A stretch of DNA of 38,153 bases. Origin: Candidatus Zambryskiibacteriota bacterium (GTDB lineage Bacteria > Patescibacteriota > Minisyncoccia > Phycocordibacterales > DATDWN01). The translations under genes and the position numbers were made by a program. The notes below the pieces were generated by a model, which saw nothing but the letters and a program-made list of their open reading frames with translations, did not search any database and was not told the DNA's origin. Positions 9,309 through 19,828 of the stretch are shown here, one piece after another; within the stretch, counting starts at the first letter, position 1, and each line of letters starts with the position of its first letter. Where the stretch lies: positions 4,196 through 42,348 of the forward strand of contig JAPLZX010000012.1 in NCBI GenBank assembly GCA_026394815.1, given 5' to 3'.

Positions 9309-10304
9309 TTATTCCCCAAACATTAAATTAAAATTACTTGATGCATATTGTAATATTTTCTTTGTGTTTTCAATTGAAAGTGAAATGTTTGATGTGCCAG
9401 AGGTTCCTTCGTTTTGTCTGAAGACCTGGGTTGATTGTTCCGGACTATTATTTACTGGAGAACCATTGATAGACCATTTATAAACCAATTCTCCTGCATT
9501 AGAATTTGTTATTCCAAAAAATAAAGGAATACCAACCACCACTATTTCTTTTGAATTTTTAAGCCCTATGGTGTTATAGAGAGATTTTTGAAATTCTATC
9601 CCATATATAGGATCTTTTCTATAAAAAAGAACAGAAGGCTCTGCTGGAGTTAGGGCTAAAGTAGCGTAACCAGACCCAGAACCATCAGGTGTTGCAACTT
9701 CTACTTCTATATTAATTGGTCTTGAAATTAAAGAGGAAATAAAAGAATAAGTATTTTTACCAAATCCTGAAACACCATCAACTACACTTCCATTCTTTTT
9801 CCAAGTGTAGATTAAATTTTTTGCTCCAATTTCCGTCCCGCTCGCAGATATAATATGAGGCAAAGCGATTATGGTTAATTGGTTTTGATGACTGAAAAGT
9901 GATTTGCCCTTATAAAATGGGGGGACGAAACCAACACTTTCCCAAACCAAATCAATACTAGCTGGTCTTATACTAAAGGTTTTTTCTATCACTTCTCCTT
10001 CTTGAGTTTCTACCACAATATCCAGCGTTGTGACTGTGTTCATTGCTCCAGTGGTGAAACTAAAAGATTTTTCTCCAACACCGGATTTTAAGGTTTTATC
10101 ATTTATTTTCCATGTAATATTTGCTGCATTTATATTTGTTGCATAACTGACAACAGAGACATACACAACCTCATTTGGTCCAGGGGCTTCAGGAATCATC
10201 TCGACATTTATTTCAGTCTGGGGCAAGGAACCAAGTTGTGCGTTTGCAATACCAAAAAATCCTAAAATGCACATAAAAAACAAGATAAAAACAAGTTGTT
10301 TCAT
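9309..10304 (-). CDS. Secreted protein with Ig/PKD-like repeats in the T4SS-like locus
   Basis: Start at 10304 gives signal peptide MKQLVFILFFMCILGFFGIANAQ; beta-rich repeats with ITWKINDK, IYTWKKNGS and VYKWSINGS motifs. Confidence 0.6.
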   Translation of the reverse strand: MKQLVFILFFMCILGFFGIANAQLGSLPQTEINVEMIPEAPGPNEVVYVSVVSYATNINAANITWKINDKTLKSGVGEKSFSFTTGAMNTVTTLDIVVETQEGEVIEKTFSIRPASIDLVWESVGFVPPFYKGKSLFSHQNQLTIIALPHIISASGTEIGAKNLIYTWKKNGSVVDGVSGFGKNTYSFISSLISRPINIEVEVATPDGSGSGYATLALTPAEPSVLFYRKDPIYGIEFQKSLYNTIGLKNSKEIVVVGIPLFFGITNSNAGELVYKWSINGSPVNNSPEQSTQVFRQNEGTSGTSNISLSIENTKKILQYASSNFNLMFGE

Positions 10305-10353
10305 TGGTGTAATTATATCATAATAAATAACCCAAATAGCGTATTTATACACA

Positions 10354-10788
10354 TTATTTCTCTTCTTCATCCACAAAAGGAACATTAGGAATTTGTCCAG
10401 TTTTATTCATGCTTTTTATTTTTCCTCCCACACTCGCTACTCCCTTTGTTAAGGTTGCATGTTTGGATACCAACCCTTTTATTTTTGTGGTACCTATAAG
10501 ATAAACCACAACACCAGTCCATATTGGCAATATATTTATAAAAGGAATCATTTCAACAGCAAAACCTCCAATCATTGAACCGAATCTTTTTGGGGTCATC
10601 ATGTTTATTCCATACATCTTAAACCATAAAAAGAAAGTTAAAAAAATAAAAATACTAATAAAATCGGCCAAAACATTACCAAATATCGGTATCCAACCAA
10701 TAATAGCTTGTGTCCCATCAAGACAAAGTGCAACAAAAATCATTAAAATTGCAACCGTATCTGAAATAGGACTTTTTTCATTTTCCAT
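10354..10788 (-). CDS. Small multi-TM membrane protein in the T4SS-like locus
   Basis: 144 aa, about 3 hydrophobic segments and a charged C-terminus; same strand, tightly spaced next to virB4. Confidence 0.5.
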   Translation of the reverse strand: MENEKSPISDTVAILMIFVALCLDGTQAIIGWIPIFGNVLADFISIFIFLTFFLWFKMYGINMMTPKRFGSMIGGFAVEMIPFINILPIWTGVVVYLIGTTKIKGLVSKHATLTKGVASVGGKIKSMNKTGQIPNVPFVDEEEK

Positions 10789-10800
10789 AACCCTAGTATA

Positions 10801-12612
10801 CTATGAACTTTGTTCCAAATCTTTTTTTGCTGCTTTTATTGCCAAAATCTGAGATGGGTCAGATGTAATTATTTGCTCTTCTGTATAAGAAGCAATAATT
10901 TTTATAGCTACATGTTTTAATCCTGCAAAGAAAATTCCTTCTCCTACATCCGATTCAAGCAATAAATATTTTTCTTCATCTGTTAAATTGAATGTTTGTT
11001 GAAGCTTGTCAACGGATGTTGTGGATTGTTTCAAAAGTATTTGTATTGATGAGTTTGTAATAATAGGTACGCCGTAGGGAGATCTCATAAAATCATCAAC
11101 ATCCTGTGTTATGGTAGCAAGCCCTAAATAATATTTTCGTCCTCTTTTTGCTAAAGATAGTAGAAATGATGCCGTGTCTTCCGATTTCATCATCCACCAA
11201 GCTTCATCTATAATTAAAAGTCGCTTTTTCAATTTCTTTCTAATCATGTTCCAAATATAGTGCATGATTATATACATTGCGATAGGTTTAAGTTCATCTT
11301 CCATATCTCGCAAAGAAAAAACGATAAATCTTTGGTTTATATCCACATTACTAGGTCTATTTATAAATCCAGCCCAAGTACCACGAGTGTATTTTGTAAG
11401 ACGTTGGGCCAGTGAATCTCCCCCTTCCATACCAGAGAGAACTAATTCAAAGTCGGACATAAGAGGGGGTTCAACATTTTCAAAATTTGAATCTGCGGTG
11501 ATATCTTTCAATGCATAGGTTTCTGTAATAGCACGGTCAATAACAGCATCTTCTTCTGGAGTTAGCCCTCCCATCATAATACGAAATAAACCAACAAGAT
11601 TAATAATGTTTGAACGAAGAACAGAGGCAAAAGACTCTCCCTCACCTGGAGTTGGTAGTTCAAATGGGTTTATATGATGTTCAGAGTTAAGTGAAATATT
11701 AAAATATCTTCCTCCTGTTGCTTCAGCCAAATACTCATACTCTTTTTCGGGGTCAATAACAATAACATCCGCATCAAACATTAAAGTACGCAGGATTTCC
11801 AATTTTGTCATAAATGATTTTCCAGAACCAGACTTTGCAAAAACTATTGAGTTGTAGTTTTCCAAAGAAAATCTATCAAATAAAACAAGAGACGAATTAT
11901 GTCTATTAATTCCATAAAGAATTCCTTTGTCTGAAGTTAGGTCAAATGAAACAAAAGGAAAAAGAGAAGATAGTGGTGATGAATTTAGTTTGCTATAAAC
12001 CTGAAGGCCATCTACCCCTAAAGGAATGGTTGTTTTGAAAGCCTGTTCTTGTTGAAATAAGGCGGGTTTTATGTAAACCATTTTTGATTCAAGAATTGAT
12101 TTAATTTCAGACTCTATTTTGTCCAACTCATTACTTGTTTCGGCATATATGGTGACATACAAACCAACATCAAAAAGTTTTTCTTGTGCCTGCTGTAGCT
12201 GATCTCGCAGGTTTTCCAAATCCTGATAGGCGGTATCTAGCATAGGATTTCTAACCAAACCTTTTGCTTCACGAGTATTAATTTGACTTTGAACTTCAGC
12301 CACTTTTTTCTGAAATGTTCTAAGAACTTGAGAGGTTTCTATGGGTAAAACAAAAATAGCTACATCGAAAACTTTATCCAAATTAATAATTGGAGCAAAC
12401 CAATTTTCTCCCAAATATCTAGGATAAGAAATAACAAAGAAGCTACGCAAAACTTTTTCGCCCAAATTAATTTCTTTTGGAGTTATTTTAAGAGCACTTG
12501 GGGCTATGATGTCTTTTAATTCCAACGAATTGGAATCATATATCTCCTGGGGAAGAATAGTAGATATGTTTTGCTCCGGTTTTTTAGGTTTTAGGAAATC
12601 TAATATACTCAT
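10801..12612 (-). CDS. virB4: VirB4/TraC-family T4SS ATPase (ATPase domain)
   Basis: Walker A FAKSGSGKSFMTKLE, DVIVIDPEKEYEYLAEATGGRYFNIS, Walker B KRLLIIDEAWWMM, FLLSLAKRGRKYYLGLATITQDVDDF. Confidence 0.92.
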   Translation of the reverse strand: MSILDFLKPKKPEQNISTILPQEIYDSNSLELKDIIAPSALKITPKEINLGEKVLRSFFVISYPRYLGENWFAPIINLDKVFDVAIFVLPIETSQVLRTFQKKVAEVQSQINTREAKGLVRNPMLDTAYQDLENLRDQLQQAQEKLFDVGLYVTIYAETSNELDKIESEIKSILESKMVYIKPALFQQEQAFKTTIPLGVDGLQVYSKLNSSPLSSLFPFVSFDLTSDKGILYGINRHNSSLVLFDRFSLENYNSIVFAKSGSGKSFMTKLEILRTLMFDADVIVIDPEKEYEYLAEATGGRYFNISLNSEHHINPFELPTPGEGESFASVLRSNIINLVGLFRIMMGGLTPEEDAVIDRAITETYALKDITADSNFENVEPPLMSDFELVLSGMEGGDSLAQRLTKYTRGTWAGFINRPSNVDINQRFIVFSLRDMEDELKPIAMYIIMHYIWNMIRKKLKKRLLIIDEAWWMMKSEDTASFLLSLAKRGRKYYLGLATITQDVDDFMRSPYGVPIITNSSIQILLKQSTTSVDKLQQTFNLTDEEKYLLLESDVGEGIFFAGLKHVAIKIIASYTEEQIITSDPSQILAIKAAKKDLEQSS

Positions 12613-12617
12613 AAAAA

Positions 12618-13256
12618 TTAATTTGGTTTAATTGGTTTTTCTGTGTCTCCAGGATTAAATATTTTATAAAACAATTCTATCACTTCTTCTGTTCCCAACC
12701 TTATAACTCGTATTCCACATCGTGATAAACCTTGTTCAACGACTGAAACCCTTTGTTCCAATTGTGTTCGGTTTTCCTCAAAACTCACTCGTTTATTTTC
12801 TAATTCTTCTGTTGCTGTTTTTTTCTTAAATAATCCTCCCACAACCCCTCCTTTAACATTAATCATTGCTGGGTCATAGGAAACGATAACAAAAAAACTT
12901 TTCGTCATGATATTAGTGGATTCAGTGAATTTTTTAATGAACTCAATGTATTCTCTAGTTTGAATTTTCATCAAATCATTTATTTGTTCTTTATATCTTT
13001 CTTCCAAAAGAGCAATATATGGTCTTATATCAAGTCTTCTTGACTGTATACAAATTTGCACAGTAAAATCTAAAGAATTTAAAAAGTCTTGAAACTGCAT
13101 TATTATAGCGCTACGTTCATCTTCTGATTTAAGAGAAAAGTTCAAAGAAGAAGCCAAAACAACCCCGCGCATTGAGTCATCTTTCAGAATAACGATGCCA
13201 TCACGCACTTCTTTTATTGGGACAAATTCTTGGGTTGCTTTTGAAGATACAGCCAT
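12618..13256 (-). CDS. TraC/VirB4 N-terminal-domain-like protein, separately encoded
   Basis: EFVPIKEVRDGIVILKDDSMRGVVLASSLNFSLKSEDERSAIIMQFQDFLNSLDFTVQICIQSRRLD is typical of the TraC N-terminal region; 5 nt before virB4. Confidence 0.7.
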   Translation of the reverse strand: MAVSSKATQEFVPIKEVRDGIVILKDDSMRGVVLASSLNFSLKSEDERSAIIMQFQDFLNSLDFTVQICIQSRRLDIRPYIALLEERYKEQINDLMKIQTREYIEFIKKFTESTNIMTKSFFVIVSYDPAMINVKGGVVGGLFKKKTATEELENKRVSFEENRTQLEQRVSVVEQGLSRCGIRVIRLGTEEVIELFYKIFNPGDTEKPIKPN

Positions 13257-13326
13257 ATGGATAATTATAACATAAAAAATTTTCTAATCTTATTTTAAAA
13301 ACTTTTAACTTTATTGACTTTATAAA

Positions 13327-13764
13327 CTATTTTGTATTCTTTCCCCCCTCCCCTGTAAGCGGATTCAAATTCTCATTTATATCAAGTGACCATGAAAGTT
13401 CCTTGAGTTTACTATCAGATAAACGGGGTACGTAAATTTGGTTTACTGTCGTATCTGGGGCTGTCGTAGCTATCGCCTTATTCCTTGTTTCCTTCTTCCA
13501 GATATAAAGATTTTGTTTTGTATAATAAACGAAAGCCGATTCCAAAAAATCAATAAATGGCTTGTTGTTTATTTTGTAAAATGCCAATGCTAGAGAAAGA
13601 GGAATAATACCAGCTATTAAAAATATCGATATATATATGGGTAAAAATGTATAAAAAATAAAAGCCATTCCCCCGCCACCAACCAGATAGACAAATTGCT
13701 TTATGGTCAAAGGACCTATAATTTTATCTTCTATTTCTATAAATTGTGGTACTTGATATCTCAT
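13327..13764 (-). CDS. PrgI family protein
   Basis: MRYQVPQFIEIEDKIIGPLTIKQFVYLVGGGGMAFIFYTFLPIYISIFLIAGIIPLSLALAFYKINNKPFIDFL; PrgI-like N-terminus with two TMs, upstream of VirB4. Confidence 0.85.
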   Translation of the reverse strand: MRYQVPQFIEIEDKIIGPLTIKQFVYLVGGGGMAFIFYTFLPIYISIFLIAGIIPLSLALAFYKINNKPFIDFLESAFVYYTKQNLYIWKKETRNKAIATTAPDTTVNQIYVPRLSDSKLKELSWSLDINENLNPLTGEGGKNTK

Positions 13765-13765
13765 T

Positions 13766-14479
13766 TTATTCTAAAGGTTCTCTATATGGGTCAACGGCGT
13801 AATTTTTAACTGGTGGAGGGACTGGTTCTGGTGGTTTTGTTGGTTCGGAAGGGATTAGGGGTTGTGGAATAGGTTTTGGAACAGGCGGAAGATTTTCTAT
13901 TGGTTTTGTTTCAATACTTGATTTACCTTCTCCTTCTATTGGTACTCCTGTGTAACGGGGAACAGAAATTGGTTTTTGTATTAGTTCTTGATTAGGGCTC
14001 ACAGGCTGACGCAGAACATCATGGGCAACTTCCCCTTTTTCTATCATGGGTAAATTATCAGGTTTTATTTCTGGTATTTCTGATATTAAAGGCATCTTAG
14101 TATCACTTGATTTGTTTTCGTTTTTTTGGCTATCTACTTGCACGGGCAAACCACCCGTTTTCTTTTCTTTATTTTGTATGCTTTTAACAGCATATTCAAA
14201 AACCCTTACTTCCAAATCTTCTATTATTTGTTCTGCTAACAATCGCGAAGTTCCTAGTTCTAAAATGAGGGTTTCTAAAAAATCATCCGGGTCTTTAAGT
14301 CCTATCAAAATAAACAAAACATTATTTATTAGAGAGTCTGTTTGTGGCTCACCAAGTGAATATTTTTTTGCAATTTCTTCTGTTCTTTCTTCCCAGACAC
14401 CATCAAAAACTAAATCTTGCACAGATTCTGGTAACCCTTTCATATATTCTGGCATATTTTTTAGTGTTTCTTCATTCAT
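13766..14479 (-). CDS. Cytoplasmic helical-domain protein with proline-rich tail, partner position to PrgI
   Basis: N-terminal helical region (about 120 aa) followed by a Pro/Glu-rich tail (ENLPPVPKPIPQPLIPSEPTKPPEPVPPPVKN); 1 nt from the PrgI gene. Confidence 0.55.
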   Translation of the reverse strand: MNEETLKNMPEYMKGLPESVQDLVFDGVWEERTEEIAKKYSLGEPQTDSLINNVLFILIGLKDPDDFLETLILELGTSRLLAEQIIEDLEVRVFEYAVKSIQNKEKKTGGLPVQVDSQKNENKSSDTKMPLISEIPEIKPDNLPMIEKGEVAHDVLRQPVSPNQELIQKPISVPRYTGVPIEGEGKSSIETKPIENLPPVPKPIPQPLIPSEPTKPPEPVPPPVKNYAVDPYREPLE

Positions 14480-14483
14480 ATTT

Positions 14484-16802
14484 TTATGTTATAGGAGGTG
14501 TTGATGGGAGTGTAGGGGGTGGGGCTGGTGGAGTTTCCTCTTTCTTTTCTTCAGTTAGTTTTTCTTTATCTTCATCTTCTTCCCACTCTTCCCCTTTTTC
14601 CTCAGCTTCCTTTTTCTTCTTTTTATATAATTCTTTAAGCTCTTGATCTGCTGATTTTCCTTTCAAAACCCCCCTGATTTTTCTAGCAATTTCCTGGTTA
14701 TCAGCTTTTGTTGTAATGTATGTTGAACCTCCCGCTCCCCCGATTGTTCCACCAACAATACCCGTTAGTGCTCCTAGCCCCATCCCAGTTCCTACCTTCG
14801 CGATATTTTTAAACCAACGCATTCCTTTCTCGTTTTCAAATGTTTCAGCATACGCACCAACTCGATCTTCGAATATTTTATTTATATCTTCCTCACCGGC
14901 TTTTGAGGCTTTCGATGCTTTCTCGCTAGCTTTCTTAAGGGAGTCGATATTATCTGTCTCAATTTTGGCGAGATTTTGGATATTTGTCATTTCTTCACGG
15001 ATTTTCATTTCTTCTGCTGTCGTTACCGCTACATCTATATTTTTTCTTAATCTCTCTTCCTCATCCCGTAATCTTTTTAATTCATGTTCTGATTTACTAA
15101 GACTGACCTTTGTTTTATTTTCTTCTTCTTCCAATTTATCTTGTCCACGCTCCTTTCTTATTTTTTCAGTAGCAGCATCACTAGGTTTCAATGATTTTGC
15201 AAATTCTGCTTCTTTTTTAGCTTTTGCTTCAAGGTCTTTCTGGAAATTTACGTTCTTTGATTTAGCTCCTTCACCAAATTTAACACCAGTCGCGCTTGAT
15301 ATTGCTCCAAAAGTATCTGTTGATCTGGCATCAAAACTACTGGTTGCGGTTTTTGTCCCAGCCCTTAGAGCTGTTTTAGCAAAAAATCCACCAACTCCAC
15401 CTTTTGAGGCTGCTTCTTTAAGCCCTTCTCTATTTGCTATTATATTTCCAGCTCTGCCAGCAGTATTTCTTCCAAATCTAGCTGCTCCACCCATTACAGC
15501 TCCACCAGCAAAGGTTGTTAATTTACCTGTGGCGGCACTAATATGTTCAGAGCCTTTTTTAGAGGTACTTTTTGCGATTACAAGAGAAGCAATAATAAGA
15601 CCTATTATCACAGTAAAATTAAAAAGAATACTAATACTACCAGTAGCTGCGACAGAAGTGGAAGTGGCTGTTGCCACTCCAGTCGGCGATATAAGATTTC
15701 CCCAATTACCACTACTCGATATAAAACCAGGGCTCGACATGAGAATCAAGATAATGGATGTCATAATCATATAGATAGGGGCAAAAAGTAATTGACTGTT
15801 TAACGAATCCCACCAATCATCGGCATATTTTTTTACGAAAGGTAAAGCCATTCCCATATAAGCAACGGGCGAAAGCATAAGAAGAATAATCAGGGTTATA
15901 TATCTAATAATAAACATACAAGCCACAGCGAAAAATACAAAAGCAACAACAAGAAAAACTACTGACCCAAGAAGTGCTATAACCAATAGATTATTGCCAT
16001 TACCGGAATTTTTTAACATATCATCAAACGATGTGGATGAAAAAAAACTAGACACACCCAACGCTTTCATAAAGGGCATGGATAATCCACTTACCTTGGT
16101 AGTACTAGGTGTTTGGTTAGGGTCACTAATGATAGAATTATAAACACCCAAAGTAACCACATTAGAAGCATCTATAAGCACTTTTGTAAAAAACAAACTA
16201 AAGTTTACAAGCAGAGAAGCTAAAACAATCATACTAACAAATTTTTTGATTTTAGTTAGGTCACTTAATCCTATAATCATTTTTATACCTTCATATACAA
16301 GTAGAAATATAAAAGCGATATTCATTATGTCGCGAATAACTTTCCAGGCAGTATTTATACCAGTCAATTTATCCAGATTTGCCTGCATATTTATAATTGT
16401 GAAACTAAGAACAGAATCTAAAAGAGTTCCAGCGAGCCATAGAATAAGTGCCATAACCCCCATAATTATGAAAGCTATTCTCGTCAAACCATTCATGATA
16501 CATGTATCCCAATTACTAAATAATCCGCAATCATTTTTATCTACAACATCCTGAACTTTTGAAGTATCTGTTGGTGTTGTTGTTTCTCCTACAACAACCC
16601 AATGCACTTGAGACCCCATTGCTATACATTGGTTATAATCAAGTGGAGGATTACCTTGAATTACGTTTTGTGCATTATAACAACCGGTCACGGTCTGTGC
16701 ATTTATTTGACTTACAGGACTAAAAAGTCCAACCAGTACAACTAGTATTAATCCCAACACTAAAATTTTAGTTTTTGATTTATTTATATTTTCTCTAATC
16801 AT
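14484..16802 (-). CDS. VirB6/TrbL-like polytopic membrane protein with long charged coiled-coil tail
   Basis: 772 aa; N-terminal signal, multiple TMs (FIIRYITLIILLMLSPVAYMGMALPFVKKYADDWWDSLNSQLLFAPIYMIMTSIILIL), then a Lys/Glu-rich cytoplasmic region. Confidence 0.75.
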   Translation of the reverse strand: MIRENINKSKTKILVLGLILVVLVGLFSPVSQINAQTVTGCYNAQNVIQGNPPLDYNQCIAMGSQVHWVVVGETTTPTDTSKVQDVVDKNDCGLFSNWDTCIMNGLTRIAFIIMGVMALILWLAGTLLDSVLSFTIINMQANLDKLTGINTAWKVIRDIMNIAFIFLLVYEGIKMIIGLSDLTKIKKFVSMIVLASLLVNFSLFFTKVLIDASNVVTLGVYNSIISDPNQTPSTTKVSGLSMPFMKALGVSSFFSSTSFDDMLKNSGNGNNLLVIALLGSVVFLVVAFVFFAVACMFIIRYITLIILLMLSPVAYMGMALPFVKKYADDWWDSLNSQLLFAPIYMIMTSIILILMSSPGFISSSGNWGNLISPTGVATATSTSVAATGSISILFNFTVIIGLIIASLVIAKSTSKKGSEHISAATGKLTTFAGGAVMGGAARFGRNTAGRAGNIIANREGLKEAASKGGVGGFFAKTALRAGTKTATSSFDARSTDTFGAISSATGVKFGEGAKSKNVNFQKDLEAKAKKEAEFAKSLKPSDAATEKIRKERGQDKLEEEENKTKVSLSKSEHELKRLRDEEERLRKNIDVAVTTAEEMKIREEMTNIQNLAKIETDNIDSLKKASEKASKASKAGEEDINKIFEDRVGAYAETFENEKGMRWFKNIAKVGTGMGLGALTGIVGGTIGGAGGSTYITTKADNQEIARKIRGVLKGKSADQELKELYKKKKKEAEEKGEEWEEDEDKEKLTEEKKEETPPAPPPTLPSTPPIT

Positions 16803-16872
16803 TTCTTGTTTTAATGTTGTCTAATCAAAAATTTAGTACGGGACAGGAATGTAAGGTAAAAACTTTCTCATT

Positions 16873-18872
16873 TTATATCGCAGGTCTGTATTTACTAGGC
16901 GTTAGAGGTAAACACGCAGCTGATCCCCATGTTGGACAGGCTCCATCTTTATCTCCGTCTCTCTCGCACCCACGTAGCACGTCATAAAGATATCCATCAG
17001 GGAAAGCAACGATGTCAGTAGAATAGCCCTGACAATTGGTACCCGTTGTTTTACTCCATATACCAGCATCCACTCATATTTTTGTATAGCTGCTGTGTCA
17101 CCAGGAGCAGGGAGATTATTCTCGGTCCATGTCCAAAGCCCTAGAGAAACAAGTTCAGCTTTGGCTGCAATTACTTCAGCCGTATGATTACCATGTTTAT
17201 AATCACCATCTGGTGGAGGTGTTAAACACTGGCCTCCAGTATCACATGTTACGCGCCATGCATTAGTCCATACAGTAACCATAGGGACTTGGTTAGATAC
17301 CACATGATCTGCAGGACCCACTATATAATTAAGCACCATAGCAATCACATTGTCGTTTGCATACGAAGTATAAGCAGCTTTAACATTTGGAAATCGCGCA
17401 TTTGTTTTACTAACTACATCTTCAACCGCAGCTTGATAATCTACAGGCGGAGGACTTACAACAGGATTCATTTTAGGTATTGCTTCCAACAAAGGAATCA
17501 TAAAATCTATTGCATCCTCTGCTTCTTTTTTTTCAGCAGCAGTAGGTGGTGGTATACATTCATCTCTGGTTGTATCATCCGGATTCAACAAATCATTAAC
17601 CACTTTTACAATTAGAATTACGGGGTCTGCCGAAACACCCAGAGAATTTTTTAAATTATATGTAATTCTATATATGCCAGTGATAGTGGTGTTAACCGTC
17701 CCAGTAGAAGTCACTCTGTTTGAAATATCTCCCTCTCTATAGTCATACCCAAAAGCACCTGGTTTTATAAAAGTTGATTGGGCGCTTTGTGATGCTCCAT
17801 CTTGGCCTTCACCAGGTCTGGTTCTCAAAATTACCAAAGGATTTTTTGATTCCAAAGTTATAAAAGGTTTATTATTACTTGGCACTGTTACTTCTGGAAT
17901 AGGATTATCCTCACCTCTTAGATCACCCTTCAGCCCTATATTACTCATAACCTTACTGAATAATTGTGTTATCAGGGCGGAAGCTATTTCATCAACAGAT
18001 CTAGCTACTTCAAGTTGCCTAAGATCTGTTCCTAAAGCACTATTAAGTTGGGATTCTATAACACTTCCTGGGGTGACGGTTTGTTTGTCTACTTGATCAC
18101 AGTCTGTCGCAGAGCTTCCTGGTGGATAAGACACCAAAATTCCCGCTGCTGCAGCTTTTTCGGCATATGTAGTTCCTTTTTTACATTTTTCATAAGACAA
18201 AAATCCACCACCTTGATTAAGTTCTGTTTTTTGTTGGTTTGTTTTAGAGGCAATTCCTTTTAAAAGCTGACTTTCTGCTGCAAAATATGCGTTATAAGGA
18301 TTGCCGCCATTAGTTTGGGTCATTTCAAACCAGCCATTCCAACCCCCTTGAGTAAAGTCCTGTGTAAAAGCCTCATAATTATCTTTTAAAGTATTCAAAG
18401 TACACACATAGCTGTCTTCCTGAAGATAATTTTTCACCAAAGCAAGTCGTACCTGAACCCTAAATGGACTACACAGTTTGTTTAATTGTGTTTCGGAAAG
18501 AAATTGTGATGCTGTATTATCTGCTACATCAAGAAAAAATTGACTAGGATCTGTAACATATCCCGGATTTCCTTTAAATCCAGAGTTTATCCAATTAACC
18601 GTTTGAGCTGTTAATTTCTTTATTATGGTTTTTAATATAATTCTAGCTGCAGGGTCAATAACGAAGTCCTTTATCTTTTCCGCAGTTGTCATTCCGGCGG
18701 TTATTGCACTCGAGATTCCGCCTGAAGAAGTTGTCACAAGAATAAATGGATCTGTACCTACATCCATAATTCCCATATAAGCATATCCTTTTTCAACTAA
18801 ACCAAAAAACAAAAAAGATACAATAAAAAAAACAATCAGCACTTGTTTTGATATGTTTCTAATTTTATTCAT
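16873..18872 (-). pseudogene. Large secreted T4SS-locus protein with Ig/DUF5011-like domain, interrupted by a frameshift near 17070
   Basis: ORF 16902..18872 has a signal peptide and Ig-like segment (YDYREGDISNRVTSTGTVNTTITGIYRITYNLKNSLGVSADPVILIVKVV). The C-terminus continues better in another frame (DAGIWSKTTGTNCQGYSTDIVAFPDGYLYDVLRGCERDG...SKYRPAI*, ORF 16873..17073); one extra G at 17070-17071 restores the frame. Confidence 0.65.
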
Positions 18873-18956
18873 AAGATTTCAAAAGGTTACAATACCGTAC
18901 TAATTATATATTATTATGTCTTCTAAATACTAGCATTTATTAAAATATATTTAATT

Positions 18957-19799
18957 TCAAAATTTAACACCAAACCTATTTTTATAATAATTATTGATAT
19001 TTTCTATTGCGTTTTGAAAATTGTCAGCATCTTTTAGATATTGGGTTATTGCTACAAGACTTTTAGCAGGGTCTACAAAAGTTTGACTCATTGATTCCAA
19101 GTCCGCAAGACTGTTACTAGATGCATTTAATAGATCTATATGCATAGATACTATTTCTTTTGGCACTTCCATTTGCAAAAGGTCGTCAATGAAGTTTTTA
19201 TTAGAAAGAATGAAATAATCAAGCCCCGCTAATTTATTCGGGTCATCTGCTTTTAGCGCTGCGGAAAATATTGTCAGAGGGTCCCCTTTGCTTTTTATAC
19301 TATTGATTCCATCCAATATGCTTTGATTTAACACCTCACTGTATTTTTTTAAAGTTTCTTTATCTGTTTTTTGGATTACATGAAGGTTTGTCTCCGAATA
19401 AATAACTCTAGCTATTTTTGTATATTCTGGTGATGATAGAACTTCATTAGCGATTTTGGTTGCGTCGTCAGAAGTAACTCCTCCTTCTTGTTTTGCGATT
19501 AATAGATATCGCGAAAATATATCACGAGACATTTGTGCTGTTAGAGTTGTTTCATTAAATGTGGCAGGGTCTTCATTGGTTAAAACAGTTGTAAAACTTT
19601 GATTTGGATTACTGTTGGCCAAGATTTTTTTCCAGTCATTATTGACGTTTTCACTCAGATTTATATAAGGATTTGTGAATACACTATTTGTATTCTGTGT
19701 TGAAGGTGGAATATTTTTAGAATTTTTTTCAGACAAATAAAAAGAAGCAACAATTCCAAAACAGATAATTAATACAGACAAAGTTTTACTGTTTGGCAT
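18957..19799 (-). CDS. Membrane-anchored helical protein, first gene of the T4SS-like block
   Basis: 280 aa with N-terminal TM (KTLSVLIICFGIVASFYLS) and helical extracytoplasmic region; same strand as the locus. Confidence 0.5.
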   Translation of the reverse strand: MPNSKTLSVLIICFGIVASFYLSEKNSKNIPPSTQNTNSVFTNPYINLSENVNNDWKKILANSNPNQSFTTVLTNEDPATFNETTLTAQMSRDIFSRYLLIAKQEGGVTSDDATKIANEVLSSPEYTKIARVIYSETNLHVIQKTDKETLKKYSEVLNQSILDGINSIKSKGDPLTIFSAALKADDPNKLAGLDYFILSNKNFIDDLLQMEVPKEIVSMHIDLLNASSNSLADLESMSQTFVDPAKSLVAITQYLKDADNFQNAIENINNYYKNRFGVKF

Positions 19800-19828
19800 C
19801 CATATATTATATCACACACCCTAGATTT

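Noticed and set aside
14716-15774. 352-aa plus-strand ORF antisense to the VirB6/TrbL-like gene
   Set aside because: Low-complexity Ser/Pro/Phe/Ala-rich translation typical of the antisense of a Lys/Glu/Ala-rich coding region; the minus strand has clear TM and coiled-coil protein features.
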